Shown: in pieces, positions 43,272 to 58,000 of the stretch
How positions within the stretch are numbered: position 1 is the stretch's first letter
Layout of the letters: every line of letters begins with the position of its first letter
Assembly: GCA_902729315.2 (NCBI GenBank)
Contig: LR746269.1
Location: 9,832,231-9,896,230 of the forward strand
From: Spirodela intermedia
Lineage: Eukaryota; Streptophyta; Magnoliopsida; Alismatales; Araceae
Reading direction: 5' to 3'
DNA: 64,000 nucleotides
Translations under genes and position numbers: made by a program
The notes under the pieces: model-generated
Told to the model about the DNA's origin: nothing
The model's input: only the letters and a program-made list of their open reading frames with translations
The model's database searches: none

Positions 43272-46200
43272 CTACCGGAAGCGAATGACGATACAAGAGA
43301 TGTCGTCCTTGCTCTTCCTTGCCAATGCCTCCGTGGTCAAGCGCTTGGCCGCGGCTCGTGGATCCTTGACGGATTTCACTATATCAACAGCTTCCTGGTT
43401 CTTCATAACCTGCCAAACAAAAGGAGCACCCTTACGCCGTCACATGCAGTCCCCTTCAGTGACCAATAACTATAGCACAGGCACAAATGTTGTCATAAAT
43501 CAGGAGGATATGACGGCGAAATCAGAGCGCTTGAAATTCCCGTTCGTCCTGGAAAAAGGAGAAAAACGGACGATTTCATCTAGCCAGGCGAGCCTACATT
43601 AGTAGCCTACTGGGGTAGGGGACATATTTGAGCACTCATCCGTACTTCTTTCCTCAGATATCTCTGCATAGACAACACTACTTCTCCAGACATGCACATC
43701 AGCCTGATTTGATGATAACATCAGCAAGCAAGCTTGCCGCAACCTTTGTTTCATTAGTTGTCGCACAAGGTGCCTACAACTCTTGTTTCAGGACCGTCTC
43801 TAAAAGGAGACTCGTTCGAATTGAAAGCACGAAAAGGCTTGGCTAACTCTACAACAACCCATCAAGAAGAATCTGGTTGCTATAGCTAATGCGACGCCTG
43901 CAATGGCAGTAGTTTAGAAATATCAAAGGTTTTGGAAGTTAAGGGCAGCAGTTATCCATAAAGTGCAATATCTTGGCAGAAAAACAACATTAGAAGAACG
44001 ATAATAGAATAATATCAAATAAATTTTACTCCAAAGGGATTCCAAAACAAAACCTCCGGTAATCAATGACCGAGAGCACACCACATATATTGGTGGAAGC
44101 AAAATAAGAGGATCCCATTCCAAAATGCATGTACACTTGCAACGGTTGGACTTCGATGGTGACACATTAATGGATGGGAAATAAGATCCATGATCATCGG
44201 CACATCTCTCTTCCAACACACCTTCACTTTTGAAAATACAGCAGGCTCAAATCAGATGCCGTGGCTTAGATTGGTTCAGGAGGGTCTGTTGGGCCCGATC
44301 AGGTCTATGGTGTTCTCGGGATGATCGTTTATAGTAAGTAAGTAGCTTTCGAATTTGGTGGAGAGTCGTTGGTCAACCATCGTGTTAACCATCGGAGTGT
44401 TGATGTACACCATAGTCACCTTTTAATGCAAATCAACAAGCATCAGGATGGTTTAGGTTTTTGAATATCAGCAAAGAGTTAGGATCCAAATCAGAGTACT
44501 GAATCATCTTAACTATCCCACAACACCTGCCTGAAAATGGTTTTTCTGTGTTTTATAAACACTCACACAGCATGCTGAACAGCTGAAAGTAGAAGTCGGT
44601 AAACTGGAAGTGTCAGACGAAGTTAGTGGCTGCTAGTATGCCCATCGTTGTTGGGTACTAACAGCAGGAGATTTTGGCCAGGATAAATAGACTATGCTTG
44701 GTCATTTATCATCTGTATATGCAACTGACCAGAGGAAGGGGGCAGGAAAAAAAAACCAGAAGAGAGGAAGATATGAAATAATGGCCCAGTGTAAAAAACA
44801 GCAAATTTGTTCAGAGAAGATTTGCAGCAGAAAGAAAATTTTAACTTGACAAATAGAACTTTTCCTTTAGGAGGAGTTAGTCAGAGTACCTCACTAGAAC
44901 TTTTTTCCATTTACAAAAGGAGGACTGGAAAAAAAAAGAAGCATCGCCTTTAACCTGATAATCAAGGGAAAGGAAAGGTGCTCCTTAAGCTGATAATCAA
45001 GAATTAGGATAACACGACCTGAGACAACACACAAAGGATACACACACAGTTCCAAAATAGCATATTCATTCAGCATTCGCTGCACCAACTTCAGGAAAAT
45101 CTCTCTATCCCTTAGCACACCCCTCAACACTTCTCAGAATTCCTTTATTCCTTGTTTTTTTCAAGATTTTCCTTCCCCAATCATTAACTAGAACCGGGCA
45201 TAACGTGGAGAGCGCAGTTCCCTCGTCTCATGCACATTAATTTCAACCGTCTCATTTGGCCACCCAAGTAAGGGAGGATAACATCTAAAACCAACCATGT
45301 CCAAAGTTGGGATCCAGAGCCTCAAACCATTTACTTAAATAATGTACCGGCCAGCTTTTCAAGATTAGCTATTTTAACTCATATCCATCGGGAATTCGGA
45401 GGGGTTGATGCTCAAATATCTAGCATATTATTCAGCACAAACTTCTTCATTGCTCTTCCTCCACTATTCCCTCACGGGGTAACCAAAGAAATATCACGAA
45501 TGGCATTACCGTTGTGTCACCACCTTGTGTGAAAATTTCGTTCTCTTTTCTCAACTCTTCAAACAGAAGCATCGATTAATTTCTCAGTTCCTTGACTAAC
45601 CAGAGGAATACCATGATGTTGACTCTTCACAATAGGGATGGGATATACCGCTAAAAAGAACAGAGAGTTGGAATTTTTATTTTCACTTGTTCACCTGCTT
45701 GGTGGAATTGGAAATGAAAAATAGTAGAAACAAAACATGAATAAACAGAGACACTGAGCAGAAACGAAAATGAATAAACAACGAGAGTACAGCAGTGGAC
45801 GATTGGAAATATTTTTTCCCCTAATTTTTGAATCGAAAAAATAGCATATCAGGATCTGGAAACGAAGATAGTAAAATCAACTAAGAGAGACAGTCCACAC
45901 GAGAGAAACACCCAACATGAGGTCACTGAAGAAAATATAGACAGACCTTCCATAAGCCATCACTTGCCAATATGACAAACTCCGTTGTCCGGTCTAGCGG
46001 TACATGCTTAACATCAGGTTCTGAGCTCAAGTGCGCCTTAAGACTCTGATCACCAAATGCACGAGCAACTGCAAGTTGACCGTTGACACGAGGGACATCC
46101 CCTGGGATCACGGGAGAAAATATGTGGGTGATGAATACGTTCATCCAGAGGAAGCAAACAAAATGGTGAAACAACCAAAATGAAATAACATCAAGCAAGG

Positions 46201-47602
46201 GACGGGGCTTGGTGTATCCTAATAAATATGAATACAGTCCTGTGGTTAGGCCTCTACCAGGGAGAATTGTGACAAAGCCTCCTTGCTTCTCAATCCTTTT
46301 ACGCTCCATGTCCGGCTCATGATCCACGGAGAGCTGTTGGGCAGCACCTTGCTTGCAGACAACAGCCCTGGAGTCACCCACGTTGGCTATCCACAAGTCT
46401 CGACCATCGATGACTATTGCTGTGACCGCCGTCGAACCCCCTGGTCCCAACCTTGCTGCATTTTCGAGGATGAATTGATCGGTCGACTGATAAGCATTCC
46501 TTATGGCTGCCTCAGGGTCCCTCCAAAAAATTGGCTGCTCCGAAAACAACAACCATGGCAAGTAAGTGAACCACCTTGGCAACTAAAAATAAGTAAAGTT
46601 GACATGTCCTCAGTCGGCAATCAACGATATGAAGTCTACACAAGAAGAAGCAGCTGAATAAGCGAATCCGTCACTGACCTCCTTCAGTATGTTGGTGAAG
46701 AGATTGCCCTTGAGGTAACTGGGGACGCTGTCGCCAAGGTGCCCATCAAAGATGGCGTAGAGGCCGAGCTCATGACCCCTCTCGTACCGGTGCTCTGCAA
46801 CGTGGTAATCCTCCATGTCGTGGCCCGACTGACCTTTGACTAAGTGGTAACCATGTGCCCATTTGTTACTTGACTTCTTGCTCCGCCCTTTTCCTGCGGT
46901 GTCCTCAGCCGATGACGAGATGAGGCAAGCGGCAGCCTTCTCCACGCAAGATAGATGGAAATCGTGTAAGTTGCAAACCGAGACATTTAGGAGTTGCAAA
47001 CCAAGACGATCATATAACAGATGGCATGAGCAACAGGAATGGCAATTAACTGCGTACAGAGAAAGGCAAAGAAACATTGAGGCGGCCACCGATCGGCCAA
47101 CGAGGTCATCTATCCATCTGACTAGAGAAGATCGGGGGAAAGAAGGTCGGTCAGTGGGAGATGAAAGATCGGGAGCGAGAAAGAGAGAGATATTGATAAA
47201 TGGATGGATGGCTATAGAGACAGAGCAAGAGAAAGATTATTGACACATCAATCTATGGAATCGCCAGCAACCCCAAAATTAACTTCTGACGAGGAACGGA
47301 GAATAAGAAAGGTGATAGGGAAGAGAGTTGGATTTTGCGAGCTGCAGAACAACCAGTGCCAGCTTTACCGCTAGTCTTGGGGAAGTCAACTCCGGAAGAG
47401 AAGAGAGAAGGCAGGGACAATTTTCAGTCTCGCGAAGGAAGAGCCCAGAGTTGCATACCTTGATCATACTAAATAATTCGTTCCTCCTGCGGGTGGTGGT
47501 GGAGGAAGATGAGGAGGGGGAAGAAGAGGAAGAACAGGCGGCGGAAGGGGCTTGCTGTGGCTTGTCCATAAAATCGTCCCCAGCGCAGCGACGTCCAGGC
47601 AT
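43272..47602 (-). CDS. Protein phosphatase 2C (PIA1/PAPP2C-like)
   Basis: Five exons on the minus strand, 47459-47602, 46679-46939, 46258-46534, 45947-46101 and 43272-43409, GT-AG, give 324 residues. After a Ser-rich N terminus come HGYHLVKGQSGHDMEDYHVA, GLYAIFDGHLGDSVPSYLKG, STAVTAIVIDGRDLWIANVG, GDSRAVVCKQGAAQQLSVDH, DVPRVNGQLAVARAFGDQSL, EFVILASDGLWKVMKNQEAV and KSKDDISCIVIRFR. The metal-binding Asp residues in MEDY, DGH, SDG and DD are all present. The order and the DGHLG variant fit the small plant PP2C group with PIA1 (At2g20630) and PAPP2C (At1g22280), Mn/Mg-dependent Ser/Thr phosphatases. Intron 4 is 2.5 kb. The start is the first in-frame ATG (47600-47602); a second Met at 47567-47569 is possible. 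Confidence 0.93.
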
Positions 47603-49081
47603 TACTCCTTTCGGCGCATCAAGGGGAGGAGAAGGGTCCTGGCGCAGAAAGCACCGAGGGCGTGGGAGAGAGAACGAGGCAGATGGGCAGACGAAGACCG
47701 GCCGTTGTCGCCCCAACGAGCAGATTGTTCGCAGCTCCGATAGAGGGAGGACCGAGTCTGGTCACACTTGTTTAGGCGGTGGTGGGGAGGCGGCCTAGCC
47801 GCCAAGTCAACGGACGAAACCGCGTGAGGCTTGAGCGGATCCACGACGGACAGCGCGTGAGTCCTATGTGGGATTCGGGTCCAAGAGAAAACAAACGGTG
47901 GACCGCTTGACGTATATGGAAGGAGGCGAGGAGATGCCTGACCCCAAGTAAAACCCGCTCCGCTCCGTCTGTGCATTCATGACCATTTATTATGCGAGAC
48001 GCTTCCGTGAAGACCCGGAAATTATGCCGCCACCGGTTGGGAAAGACTCGAATTTCATCGTCGTTCCCGACTGCTATCGGCGGAATGAACCTCCGAATCG
48101 CGTCGCCCGGTCGGCTTACACGTGCAGAAGAGGGGGAGACATGAGGCAGACCCCAACAGTTAACGAACAAGGATGGCCAGAAATCCATCTGGCGATCGAA
48201 TGCCGAAGCGATGAAATCTTTGCGTGCACAGAAACGCGGACACGCTATGAGACGGAGGCGTATCGCCAGTTTCGCTGACCAGCGCCCGCGGAGAAACCGT
48301 GCTGTTTTGTGCCCATCTGTCAGTCGGCCCTCAATTGAGAAGGAAGCGAGAAGAAGAGAAGTTTCCTCCTCAGGATAGGGTGGGTGTCAACCGCGTGTCC
48401 CCGGCAGGAAGTAAGGCGGTTGGGTTCTTAACCCCGCGTGCGGTGTGATGATGCTGAAATCCAAAGTTATCTGCCGTGGGCGAGCACGTTCCGGATGGCG
48501 TCGCTATCTCGGGTCGAAACTCCGGAGGGAATGCACGATACACCCACCGGAGGGCGAGCACAGCGCCAACGGAGAAAAAAATAGGATGGTGGAGGGGAGA
48601 AGTAGAAGAAGCGTAGCAAACATCGCAAGGCCCAAACCACGACCCGCTCCGACCCTCAGTTTCTTCTACCAAAATCGGTGAAACCAGAAGGCAACGGACG
48701 GACGTCTATGTTACATTTTGCAGCCGGAAAGGATTTGGGGGGGATGGGATGTGACGGGGCGGACGGCTGGCACTCTCTGAAGAAGCAGAAGGATGAATCA
48801 AAGAATAAAGAAACCCCTAGGCCCGGCCTGATGCGTCGCTGACGTGCGTGGTGGGCGTTATTCCAAGAGGAGAGAGCCCCGGCCGGAGCGTATCCATTGA
48901 CCCTCGGTCTCTTCCGTCCGGGCGTGCCATCGGCCGCCGCCTGCCACTTGGGTTTCTGCACTCGCTTCGCTTTGCTCCTCTTCCGCTGGTCCGCAGTGTG
49001 CACTGCGCTGTAGAAAAGAAGCCGAATCACGTTCCTTTCTACTTCAGCCTCCGCCTCACACGCCTCATGTATAATCTGCCA
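47603..49081. other. Intergenic region between the HAC gene end and the PP2C start
   Basis: About 1.5 kb between two minus-strand genes in tandem. It should hold the PP2C promoter and the HAC 3' UTR. There is a short poly-G/GA-rich stretch and no recognised gene. Confidence 0.55.
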
Positions 49082-52000
49082 TCACGCATTCCCCGAAACT
49101 TCCGCAGTTCTCTGTCTCATCATCTCCATCACCGCAGCCCTCCGCCTAGAGTCAGACTGCTGCTGCAATCTCCTCAAGTGTTCTCTCAAATCCCTGTCGG
49201 AAGGCAGCAGTCAAAACGACCATGGATAGGCAAAAGTTTTAAAACTGAAACCGACATTAACAGTAACACGAATAATAAAATCACTCCCGGACCTGCAGCG
49301 TGGCACATGACAATTCGATTCTTTGCAGGCTCTTGCATGGAGTTGAAGAAGGTACCACATCTTCTTGCACAGTACACAGCCCCCTGAAGCGCGTGTCCTA
49401 CAGTTTATGCCATGACGGAACAATCCCTTGACTTTACGGCAGTTTGGATACTGACAGTGCAGTGACCGACACTGAGCGGCATGCACCAAAAGATCAAGCA
49501 TCTTCCGAAGCTGCAGAGCCATACTTGAACATGAGAAAACGGCACAGAAACATCTTTCGAGGTAGAAACACGAACTCTTACTACCAAGACCAGGAAAACA
49601 GCGTCATAAATAGTATTGGAAAACGGAAAATTATAGAACAACTGCCAGTTTCTCCAATAATTAAATAAAATGGATCAATCAGCACGATCAGTCATCCCAT
49701 GTTCTATTGTAAGAGATACAGGTTTCTGTGACACTACATGTAGCAGCACCAAATGATTGACGGACAGGTTAGCTCGCAGAAAGCAAAATGCTTTATGTCC
49801 CCGGTTACAAAAGAGACTTTTTCCACAATGAATTAATCCAAGAAGTGAAATTGAGTCGATGAACAGTCGCAGTCATTGTCGATTTCATTTAAATTTCATG
49901 TCTAAATTGACCTAGTAATCACTTTCAGATACAATGTCATGCATCCAATTAATACTAAACCACTTTAAAGCATGGGGATCAAATCAGCAGTGGAGACCAA
50001 AAGAGACCACAAAGTGCCTAGCATCAAGGAAGCAAAGGGTGGACACAGTACTGCTCCGCTGCGTCAGACTAGTGTGTTAAACATGCTGCTGGGCAGGTTG
50101 TGCACAGGACGGGAGGGATCTTTTTCGCATCAAGCATTCTCGTACTCAATCGCTTGGGTTTCCTACAATAGGACAGTCAGTTCTAGACGTAAATTAAAAT
50201 GTTTGTCTCGAGCGGTTCTGAATGATAGTTGGTTAAGCCACAAAGAAGGCCTCTCCATTTAGCGCTTCTTTGAAGTTTGAAGTAACAACACTACTACAAT
50301 GCAGTATTGGTTAGGGGATCTTGGCAAAGCTACAAAGCCATAAAGCAGGCTACCAGCCTGGACTTCTCTGCCTAGTGCCATTGTAATTGGCAAGGAGATG
50401 GAAGTTTTCCAATCCCAAAATCTTATGCCCCTAAAAAGGCTGACTTATTGTACTTGCAGCACGAACAATCAATAATTTACTCTACAACATACCCAAAATT
50501 CATCTAAGGAATCCCTACGAGAGCTCTACAGGAGGGCCACTTTGAAAAGAACAAACTGACAAATAGTCACGCAAGTGTGACTCAGGACCATCATTCTGAT
50601 CAGACTATCACTTAATAATATAGAAGCGGGGAAATTAGGCACTCATTTGGACAAGCTACCGTGAACAGATGAAATTTATGAAGGCTCAACATTGGACATG
50701 AAAGCATATAGGAAAGTTTAGTGCCTTGGTGACCAACAAGCACCATCTAGAAAATGTGGACCGGCAGAAATTTGTTAATATTAAAAAATTGAGGGCAAAC
50801 ATCATGATTAGATAGATTTCGCAAAATAGATGGGCAATTGTGAATTTTTCAGAAAACTGCATTGATTTCATGCGTGGATTTTTTTCTTATATTCGGTGAC
50901 AGTGCACTTCATTCGTTCTCTAATTATGGGGATTATTTATGCATATTTCGAATATCAATGCATAGATCTCTACTCACAATAATTTATTTTGGCGGAACAA
51001 GACATGATATATCATATTTTTCCAAATCATGTCTTTTAAAACTTTTACAGAAAAAAAGGTAGCTGCAGAAACACAGAAGAGACAGGAGATGGGTGGGGAA
51101 GCATACATGGTATCTTATATGGGCTTTGATAAAATATGTAGGTCTGGTTGGTACACAAAGTTGGATATTGATACTCATCATGATTAGCATAAGAAGCACA
51201 CAATGATAGGGAAGACAAAGAGAATACAGGTAGAAGAAAAAAATACAGCGACAACTGTTACCTGTAACACTCTTTTCTGCCGAGCTTCCTTGTTCTGTGC
51301 ATCACGATCAGCCATTGATGGATGATTCGTTAATCTATGTGGATGATCGACACCTCCATTTCTCTGATAACAATTATTGCATACATCAAAATCTGGGCAG
51401 ACTTCACAACGCCAACCCTGACCAGTTTCAATGTCACGATGGCACACGTTGCATGTTGTCACAAAAGCAGGTGCTGTTGGATTATGGAGGTGATACAGGA
51501 CCATCATTGAAGAATGCTTTGCTCGACGCAGGGTGTCGTACTGATAATGGTTTCCTTGGCAAAGACTGAGGAAAGCTTGTCTAGTGTCAAAGAACTCACT
51601 TTCTAAAATCTCATCTTTATCTTTTGTATCTTCTGGCACATCATTTATTTCAGCCTGCTAAGAGATGGCACATTTGAAATTTGATACGGTCAGGAGTATA
51701 CCTTACAATGTCAAAAGAAACAACTTGTATCTTGCATGCACTAACACTCACTCGAGTAAGCAAATGCTTCTCCCTTGAGCCACTAGGATGCCTGTCTCTA
51801 TCTTCACGTTTTAATTCTGCATCGTGACACCTAGTATGATGTTCATTGATGTCAGAGACCTCTCAAAAGAATCAAACAATAATACTCGTCTTTCATATGT
51901 AATCGCAAAAAGATAAACATCACCAAGATTCATATTACAGTGAGGACAAATTCATCAAGAAAGGCAAATTCTAAAAACACATGCAAAAACACAACCATCA

Positions 52001-55000
52001 TTTCATTGCTCCTATTGAAGAAAAATAATCAACTATTGAGTTACATAGGGTTTCATCGTTAAGAAAATACAGACAACTAATGAATTTACAACTCACTTTG
52101 AACAAGTACACTGCTTCCCATTATTGTATACCTCGTCATGGGATAAAGACCTTTGATGGAGCAGAGCCATAAATGCAGAGTTCAATCTAAAGCAAACTCA
52201 TATCAAGCCAGCTAAAGGCATCAAGATTCATCTTACTCTAAGACATTTTAACAAGAATGAACACGGGAAAAGAGTATACAAGCAATGCAACCTGAAGACA
52301 AAAGAAAAGCTGGCTTTTCACATCTTTACTTAGAGGATATGCTAGACGTGCTCACTGGTTGATTTAAGCTAGTTTAAAGGAAAATTCGAGAAAAGCCGAA
52401 AATCCTTTAGGACTGACTGTGATTTATGGCGTCACTACGATCTCACCATCTACCAGTATCAAAGTCGTAAGGAAATAGCAAGTTGACAGCCGAGTAGCAC
52501 GGGAAGCCTAAAATAGTGTCAAATGAAAGAACAGACCAAGAAGGACAAGTACAATACAGTGTTCGAAAACCAGCATAACTAATAGGCCGGTGCTTCAACT
52601 GACGTTGAACCATATGATGTGGGAAAGAACATATAATAAGGAGTTCGGCTCTTAGCTGGAGAGTTTCCTAGTTTGTTGGCTCGGTTCCTAGTTTGTAGGT
52701 TTCCTTGTTGTTAGGTCGTTTCCTTATTTTGTGGCCCTGGTACTCGCATATAACAGTCATCTATGATGTGACTACGAACTGAGTTTGTTCCTCTCCATAT
52801 CCTCCTAGGGTTTGCGCCCCTGTTGACCATATATGATATTAATGAAAATGAGACGGCCTGTAGCGATTGAAATATACAGTGTCGCCATCAAGATGGAGAG
52901 ATCCTATATGAAACAACTCGCACCCAAGCACCCAAATTGGCGGAATTCCAAACAAGCTCAATCTTTGATTCTGAATGGATCTCGCAGGTCCGTGCCAGAC
53001 AACAAACCAACGCAACAAGAACTAGTTTATAGATAAGACAAGTGAACAGTTCAGTCTGGTTCACTTTTCAAAACAGATAACGACAGATTCACACACACAC
53101 AACAGATGGGAGAGTTCTTACTTGTCGCAAAGTTGAAACTTTTTGCATTGACTGCAAACCCACCGGACTCCAGAAACCATCAATGTGCAACAATGAGTGC
53201 ATGTATGCTGCAAGTGGACCATGATGAAATCCTCTTTCATTGGGAAGATGGTTTCACCAAGCTGTGAAATTCAAGGTTCTATGTAAGCTTACGCATTTTG
53301 CAAGAAAGATAGGACTAACATGGGGAGTAATGAAAATTACAAATCAAGCCAATCCCGATGAATCATCAATATGAAATAAAAGAAGAGTACGGTAAAAAAA
53401 ATAAATCAGCAGAAATACCAAATCCTACTTCTTGACAGCTAATCTTATCCAGGAGCTATTTACTCAGTGGGAATGCAAAACCAATTTCACTTGGGATAAT
53501 ACACACTTTTGATAGACAAGACAGGCTACTTACTTTTTGCATCAATAGAAAATCCTTTGAGGCATAGCAAGACAAATCAGATTGACCAGCAGCCTTCAAA
53601 GACCTTTTGGTGATTATCTTTTTAGTTTTCCCTTTTTTCTGTTGTTTCCTATCTTCTTCTTCCTGTTGAAGTTGATTGATCATATCCTCCGCAGCACCAG
53701 GCCAGTAGTCACCATCGAAGTATGGCAACCGAGCAGCAGTTACTTTGGCCTTGCACTCACCCATTTGTATAAAAAAATGGTCGTATAAATTAGTCAGATC
53801 CACCACAATATTCTCCTTTATAGCCTTTCTTAACATTGAGAGATACCTGAAATTAGGACAACAAATTGATTCAACGTAAACTAGTAAGACACTCAAGACG
53901 AAAGAAGAGTTACGAGGATAAAATCGATTTGAAGGTTATCAGGCTCACCATTCTCGAAGTTTATCAGACTTGGGAGTCTTCTGGATTTCAGGATGGCAAT
54001 ATAATATATAGTCTTCACCTTTCAAAGGAGGGCAAGCCCATATATAGCAACTAGTAAAGCCCCGTTTCTTGCAATATTCAAGATAACCAATCTGAAAAAT
54101 GAGAATTCCAATTAAAAACCAAAGTTGTAGATAAGACCTAATGGCAAAAATATAAAGTTGGAACAAGCAGTACTCACATGAAAAGTAAAAACAGCAAGCA
54201 ATGGTAAAACTCACATAATAAGAATGGGGTAGAAATAACATAGAGACGAACTTGTCTGAGAAATACAATATCGAAGTGTATCTTAGAAAAGGTAAATGAT
54301 AGTACCAGAATTTCATGGTAAACAACTGTACGTAATGCTTCTCCATTTATTGTCTTTATCTCAGGCCTGAAGTACTTGACAGAGTCCAGATATGAAAGGT
54401 AAACACGCCGCTGATTAGGGAATGAGCATTCCGAACCAAATTCTTGGACATACATGCCAAAAAGACAAACTTCGACACCTTCAATTTTCTGAAATAACAG
54501 GACAACCTGGAGAAAACATAATCAGTACAACTGAAGACAATTCGAGACATTCAATGTTATTTCACAATTATAAAGTTTTGAATGCCTATTTAGTAATACT
54601 TCATTGCACCACTGTTTAAAAACTTCAAGGAAAGGATGCCTGATTATAATTCAATACCTTGGACTTATAAGGAAATGATTCATACCTTAGACTTATAAGG
54701 AAATTCTGTTGGGTAATTTTCTTCCTGAAAGATGTCCAAAAATCGTTGCTTTACTTCCAGTTTCTTGTCAACAGATGATACGACTCTAACAACAAGAGCT
54801 TCAGCCCCTGGAACCTGAAGGGGAAACATCAAACATAATATAAGGATGTCAATCGCTATTGTATTTCTCTGATCTTTAGCACTTCTGAGCAACAAAAACA
54901 AGTTGGTATAACATCCATAAATGAAAATATGTCAACGACTGCTGCAAAATACAAGGAATAGAGTGCCCCGAAAAAAGGGAAAGTCCACCCAACAATGATA

Positions 55001-58000
55001 TCACATTACTTTTTGTTATTATGACAAATAAAAAAATAACTACAATTCCACAGTGCACTAAGATTGAATATGGCCAACATCTCCCATAGCTCACTGAAAA
55101 GTTATGCTATCAAATGATTTTAGTATCTTTTTTTCATAAAAGATAAGATCGCTGTTTTTCCTATTTGGAGTGCCAACGTGATGAGTTGACAACAACGGGC
55201 AGAAGTATGTAGATTTTACTTAGCATGATGCCGCTCACATGACAGTACTAGAACGAAGGAGAAACTTAGTTGATAATCCTGTTTCTTGACAATAAACTCA
55301 AAATTTAGAAGACTCAAATCCACGTAAATTAAGTCGCATACGCTATTGATGAGCATTTGAACGGCTAAGAGATTTCACTCATTCTACTTCAGGAAAATCA
55401 CCTCATCAACATTCTTTCCCAGGCTCCTAGCCCTCTCTTGTCTTTCATGCTTCAGACGTGTAAAAAGACGTTGCTCTATGTGATCACTAAGCAATGTTCT
55501 AGGCAAATCTTTTGCGCCAAGAACAGCATTCGGAGGCAAAGGGGCACGCTCTCCTCTTTCCACTTCCTGCATGTAGCAATTAGGACATGTGTACTCTGCT
55601 TCTCCATCATTCCTACGCCCATTGAAGAGTGCACATATCTGATGTTGCCATGCTTCACATTTATCGCATTGAACCCACTGCAAGCAAAACAAAAGGGGAA
55701 AAACACGTCAGGAAAAAGGTTTCCACAAACCAGTTGGAAATTTACACTGCTTTAAAGAGGGTGGTACGACGATAGCAAACTAAAAAAGAAGAAGGAAGAA
55801 GGTACAATAGTAAACTCCATAGGCAGTGACAAAACACACTTTAAACAGTAATTATGGCTCTCCCCAAGCTAGAAACCCTTGAAATTGAAGATAAAGTGTT
55901 CTGCTCAGAAAAGAGTCACACCCACTCTAGACTATACCATGCTAAAGAAGAAGATTAACTATAGAAGAAGTAACTCACCCATTCTTCAGTTTCCTCATCA
56001 TTTTTCTTCTTCTCAAGCTTTGTTTTCTGATGATAGGTCCCCTCCACCTCAATCGAGTCACCACGAGTCTCGTTATAACAATGAGTGCAAAAAAAATGGC
56101 GAGTATCACCCATACCAATAGTGTAATAAGGTGCATTTCGCTTAATTCGAGCACCGCAAGGTGAACAATATATAGGAGGTGGTTCAAAAGTGAGTTTTTC
56201 TACTGCACATAATTGGCAAGAATTTTCACTCATAGAGCGTTGAATAGCTTGATTTTTCTCAGCCTTTGCTTTACTCTGCAGAAGAAATATAATGACAAAA
56301 AAGCTTTTAAAACAAAAATGTCCAGTCATATCAACCATCAAATTAGAAAAAGATGAGCATTCTATTTGCTGTTAAGTTGACCACCATTTACGGAGAGATG
56401 CTTACAATGAGAGGATGGTATTTCCAATCCTGAATACAAAAACGAAATCATACAATCTGAAATACGCCATCCCACTTCAAGCCCGAACTCACCAGAGACT
56501 TGGGCAAGGGGGTGGGTGCTCAATCTAAATCTGGTTCAAATTTTCCATTAAGCTACAGAGCTGTCTCCATGTCATGATAATGATTCTAACTAGGCAAACA
56601 AAATTAGCGGCATTATACCTATCAACTTTCAACTGAAAAGGATAACTAGATAAAAATTAGCAAATAATAGGAAGAACAGGTTCAATGTCCTGCATATATA
56701 ACGAATGCAAAGGCAGCTTGTAGACTACAGATCTTGTGGTAAGACAATCGTCACATAAGCCTCTATAGTAACAACATGAATTTTAATGCACATTCACACT
56801 AGAATATGTTCACAAGCTTATCAAAACATCAGAATTGTATAAAATAAATGTAACAAGTTATTTTCCCATTCTGAACACACGCACAGTCAGAAAAATAAAA
56901 AAGGGAATATTCAACCTCATTCCAATGAGCGAGTACCCATGTCAATAGACATCTATTCCTTTCTTCACTAGATAAGATAAATGAAGACGAAAAATGACAG
57001 AGAGAGGAACAAAAGAGAGAAAATTAAAGCTCATGAACTAACCTGGCCAACCCATTGTCTGAGACTAACAATATGGTCCCTGATTTGCTCAGGGGTGAAC
57101 AATTCAGTTAATGATACACCTTTTATCTTTGGTTTCCCTGATTTTGTACCAGCAACAGAATCACCTGGAGCACTTGTTTCATGTTTAATTTTCACCACGT
57201 CTCGCACAGTCTGTTCATCAATTTGCATTCTTTCTGTTTTAGGATCGGTATCATCTTCGTTTAAAAGTGAAGTTCGAGGGTCAGGCTTGGTAGAGTAGAT
57301 ATCCATGGTATCATCCATATTAACGTGGGTGAAACTCTGAACATTATCTAATCCAGAAAGTACACTTGATTCTGTCTTCATTTCCACAGTCTCCGACTTA
57401 GAGGTCAAGCTTAACTCTGCTGGTTGATGCCCTTGGCCTAGTACATCCTCTGAAGAATGGGATGGGTTCATTTGGGAACCAGAAATCAGCTGACTTTCAC
57501 CCTGGATCATTAAGGAGGAGGGATAATCTACCTTAATGCGTTTAAAAGAAGACTGAATATCTTCAGAAGTTTCAATAGCTTGCATGACTTTGTTTTTAAT
57601 TGGTCCATCAGGACAAGGACCATTGATAGTTTTCTGAGAAGCATGCATTGGATCTGCACAATCAGCTACAGTTGAAGGGTGAGCAGTTATCTTTCGTTGT
57701 TTTGATATGTAAACGCGAACAGGAACGCAAACGGGGCAATCTCCAGCACGGCAGCTACAATAATGCTTAACAAGGGCCTTTGATTGATGACAACGAGGAT
57801 ACCCACATTGATGCCCTTTACAGCCCCCCATATGTGCAACTAATTGTTGTACTGTTAAGCAGTTAACTTCTGGGCATTTGCCTTTTGGAGCTGGACATCG
57901 ACGAGCATGACGTAAAAATAGGAGCCACCTCTGTTGATTGAAGTATTGTCGTTCACGCAATAAACTTCTAGGTTTCCTATCCCTTCCACTTGTTAACTTC

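Noticed and set aside
43176-43602. Two plus-strand frames of 97 and 139 codons
   Set aside because: They are shadows of the last PP2C exon and its flank on the minus strand.
52098-52133. A candidate HAC exon reading [11 protein letters not shown] with splice-like ends
   Set aside because: The exon ending at 53122 (LCDK) joins directly in frame to [10 protein letters not shown] at 51830, as in known HAC proteins. Including this segment shifts the frame.
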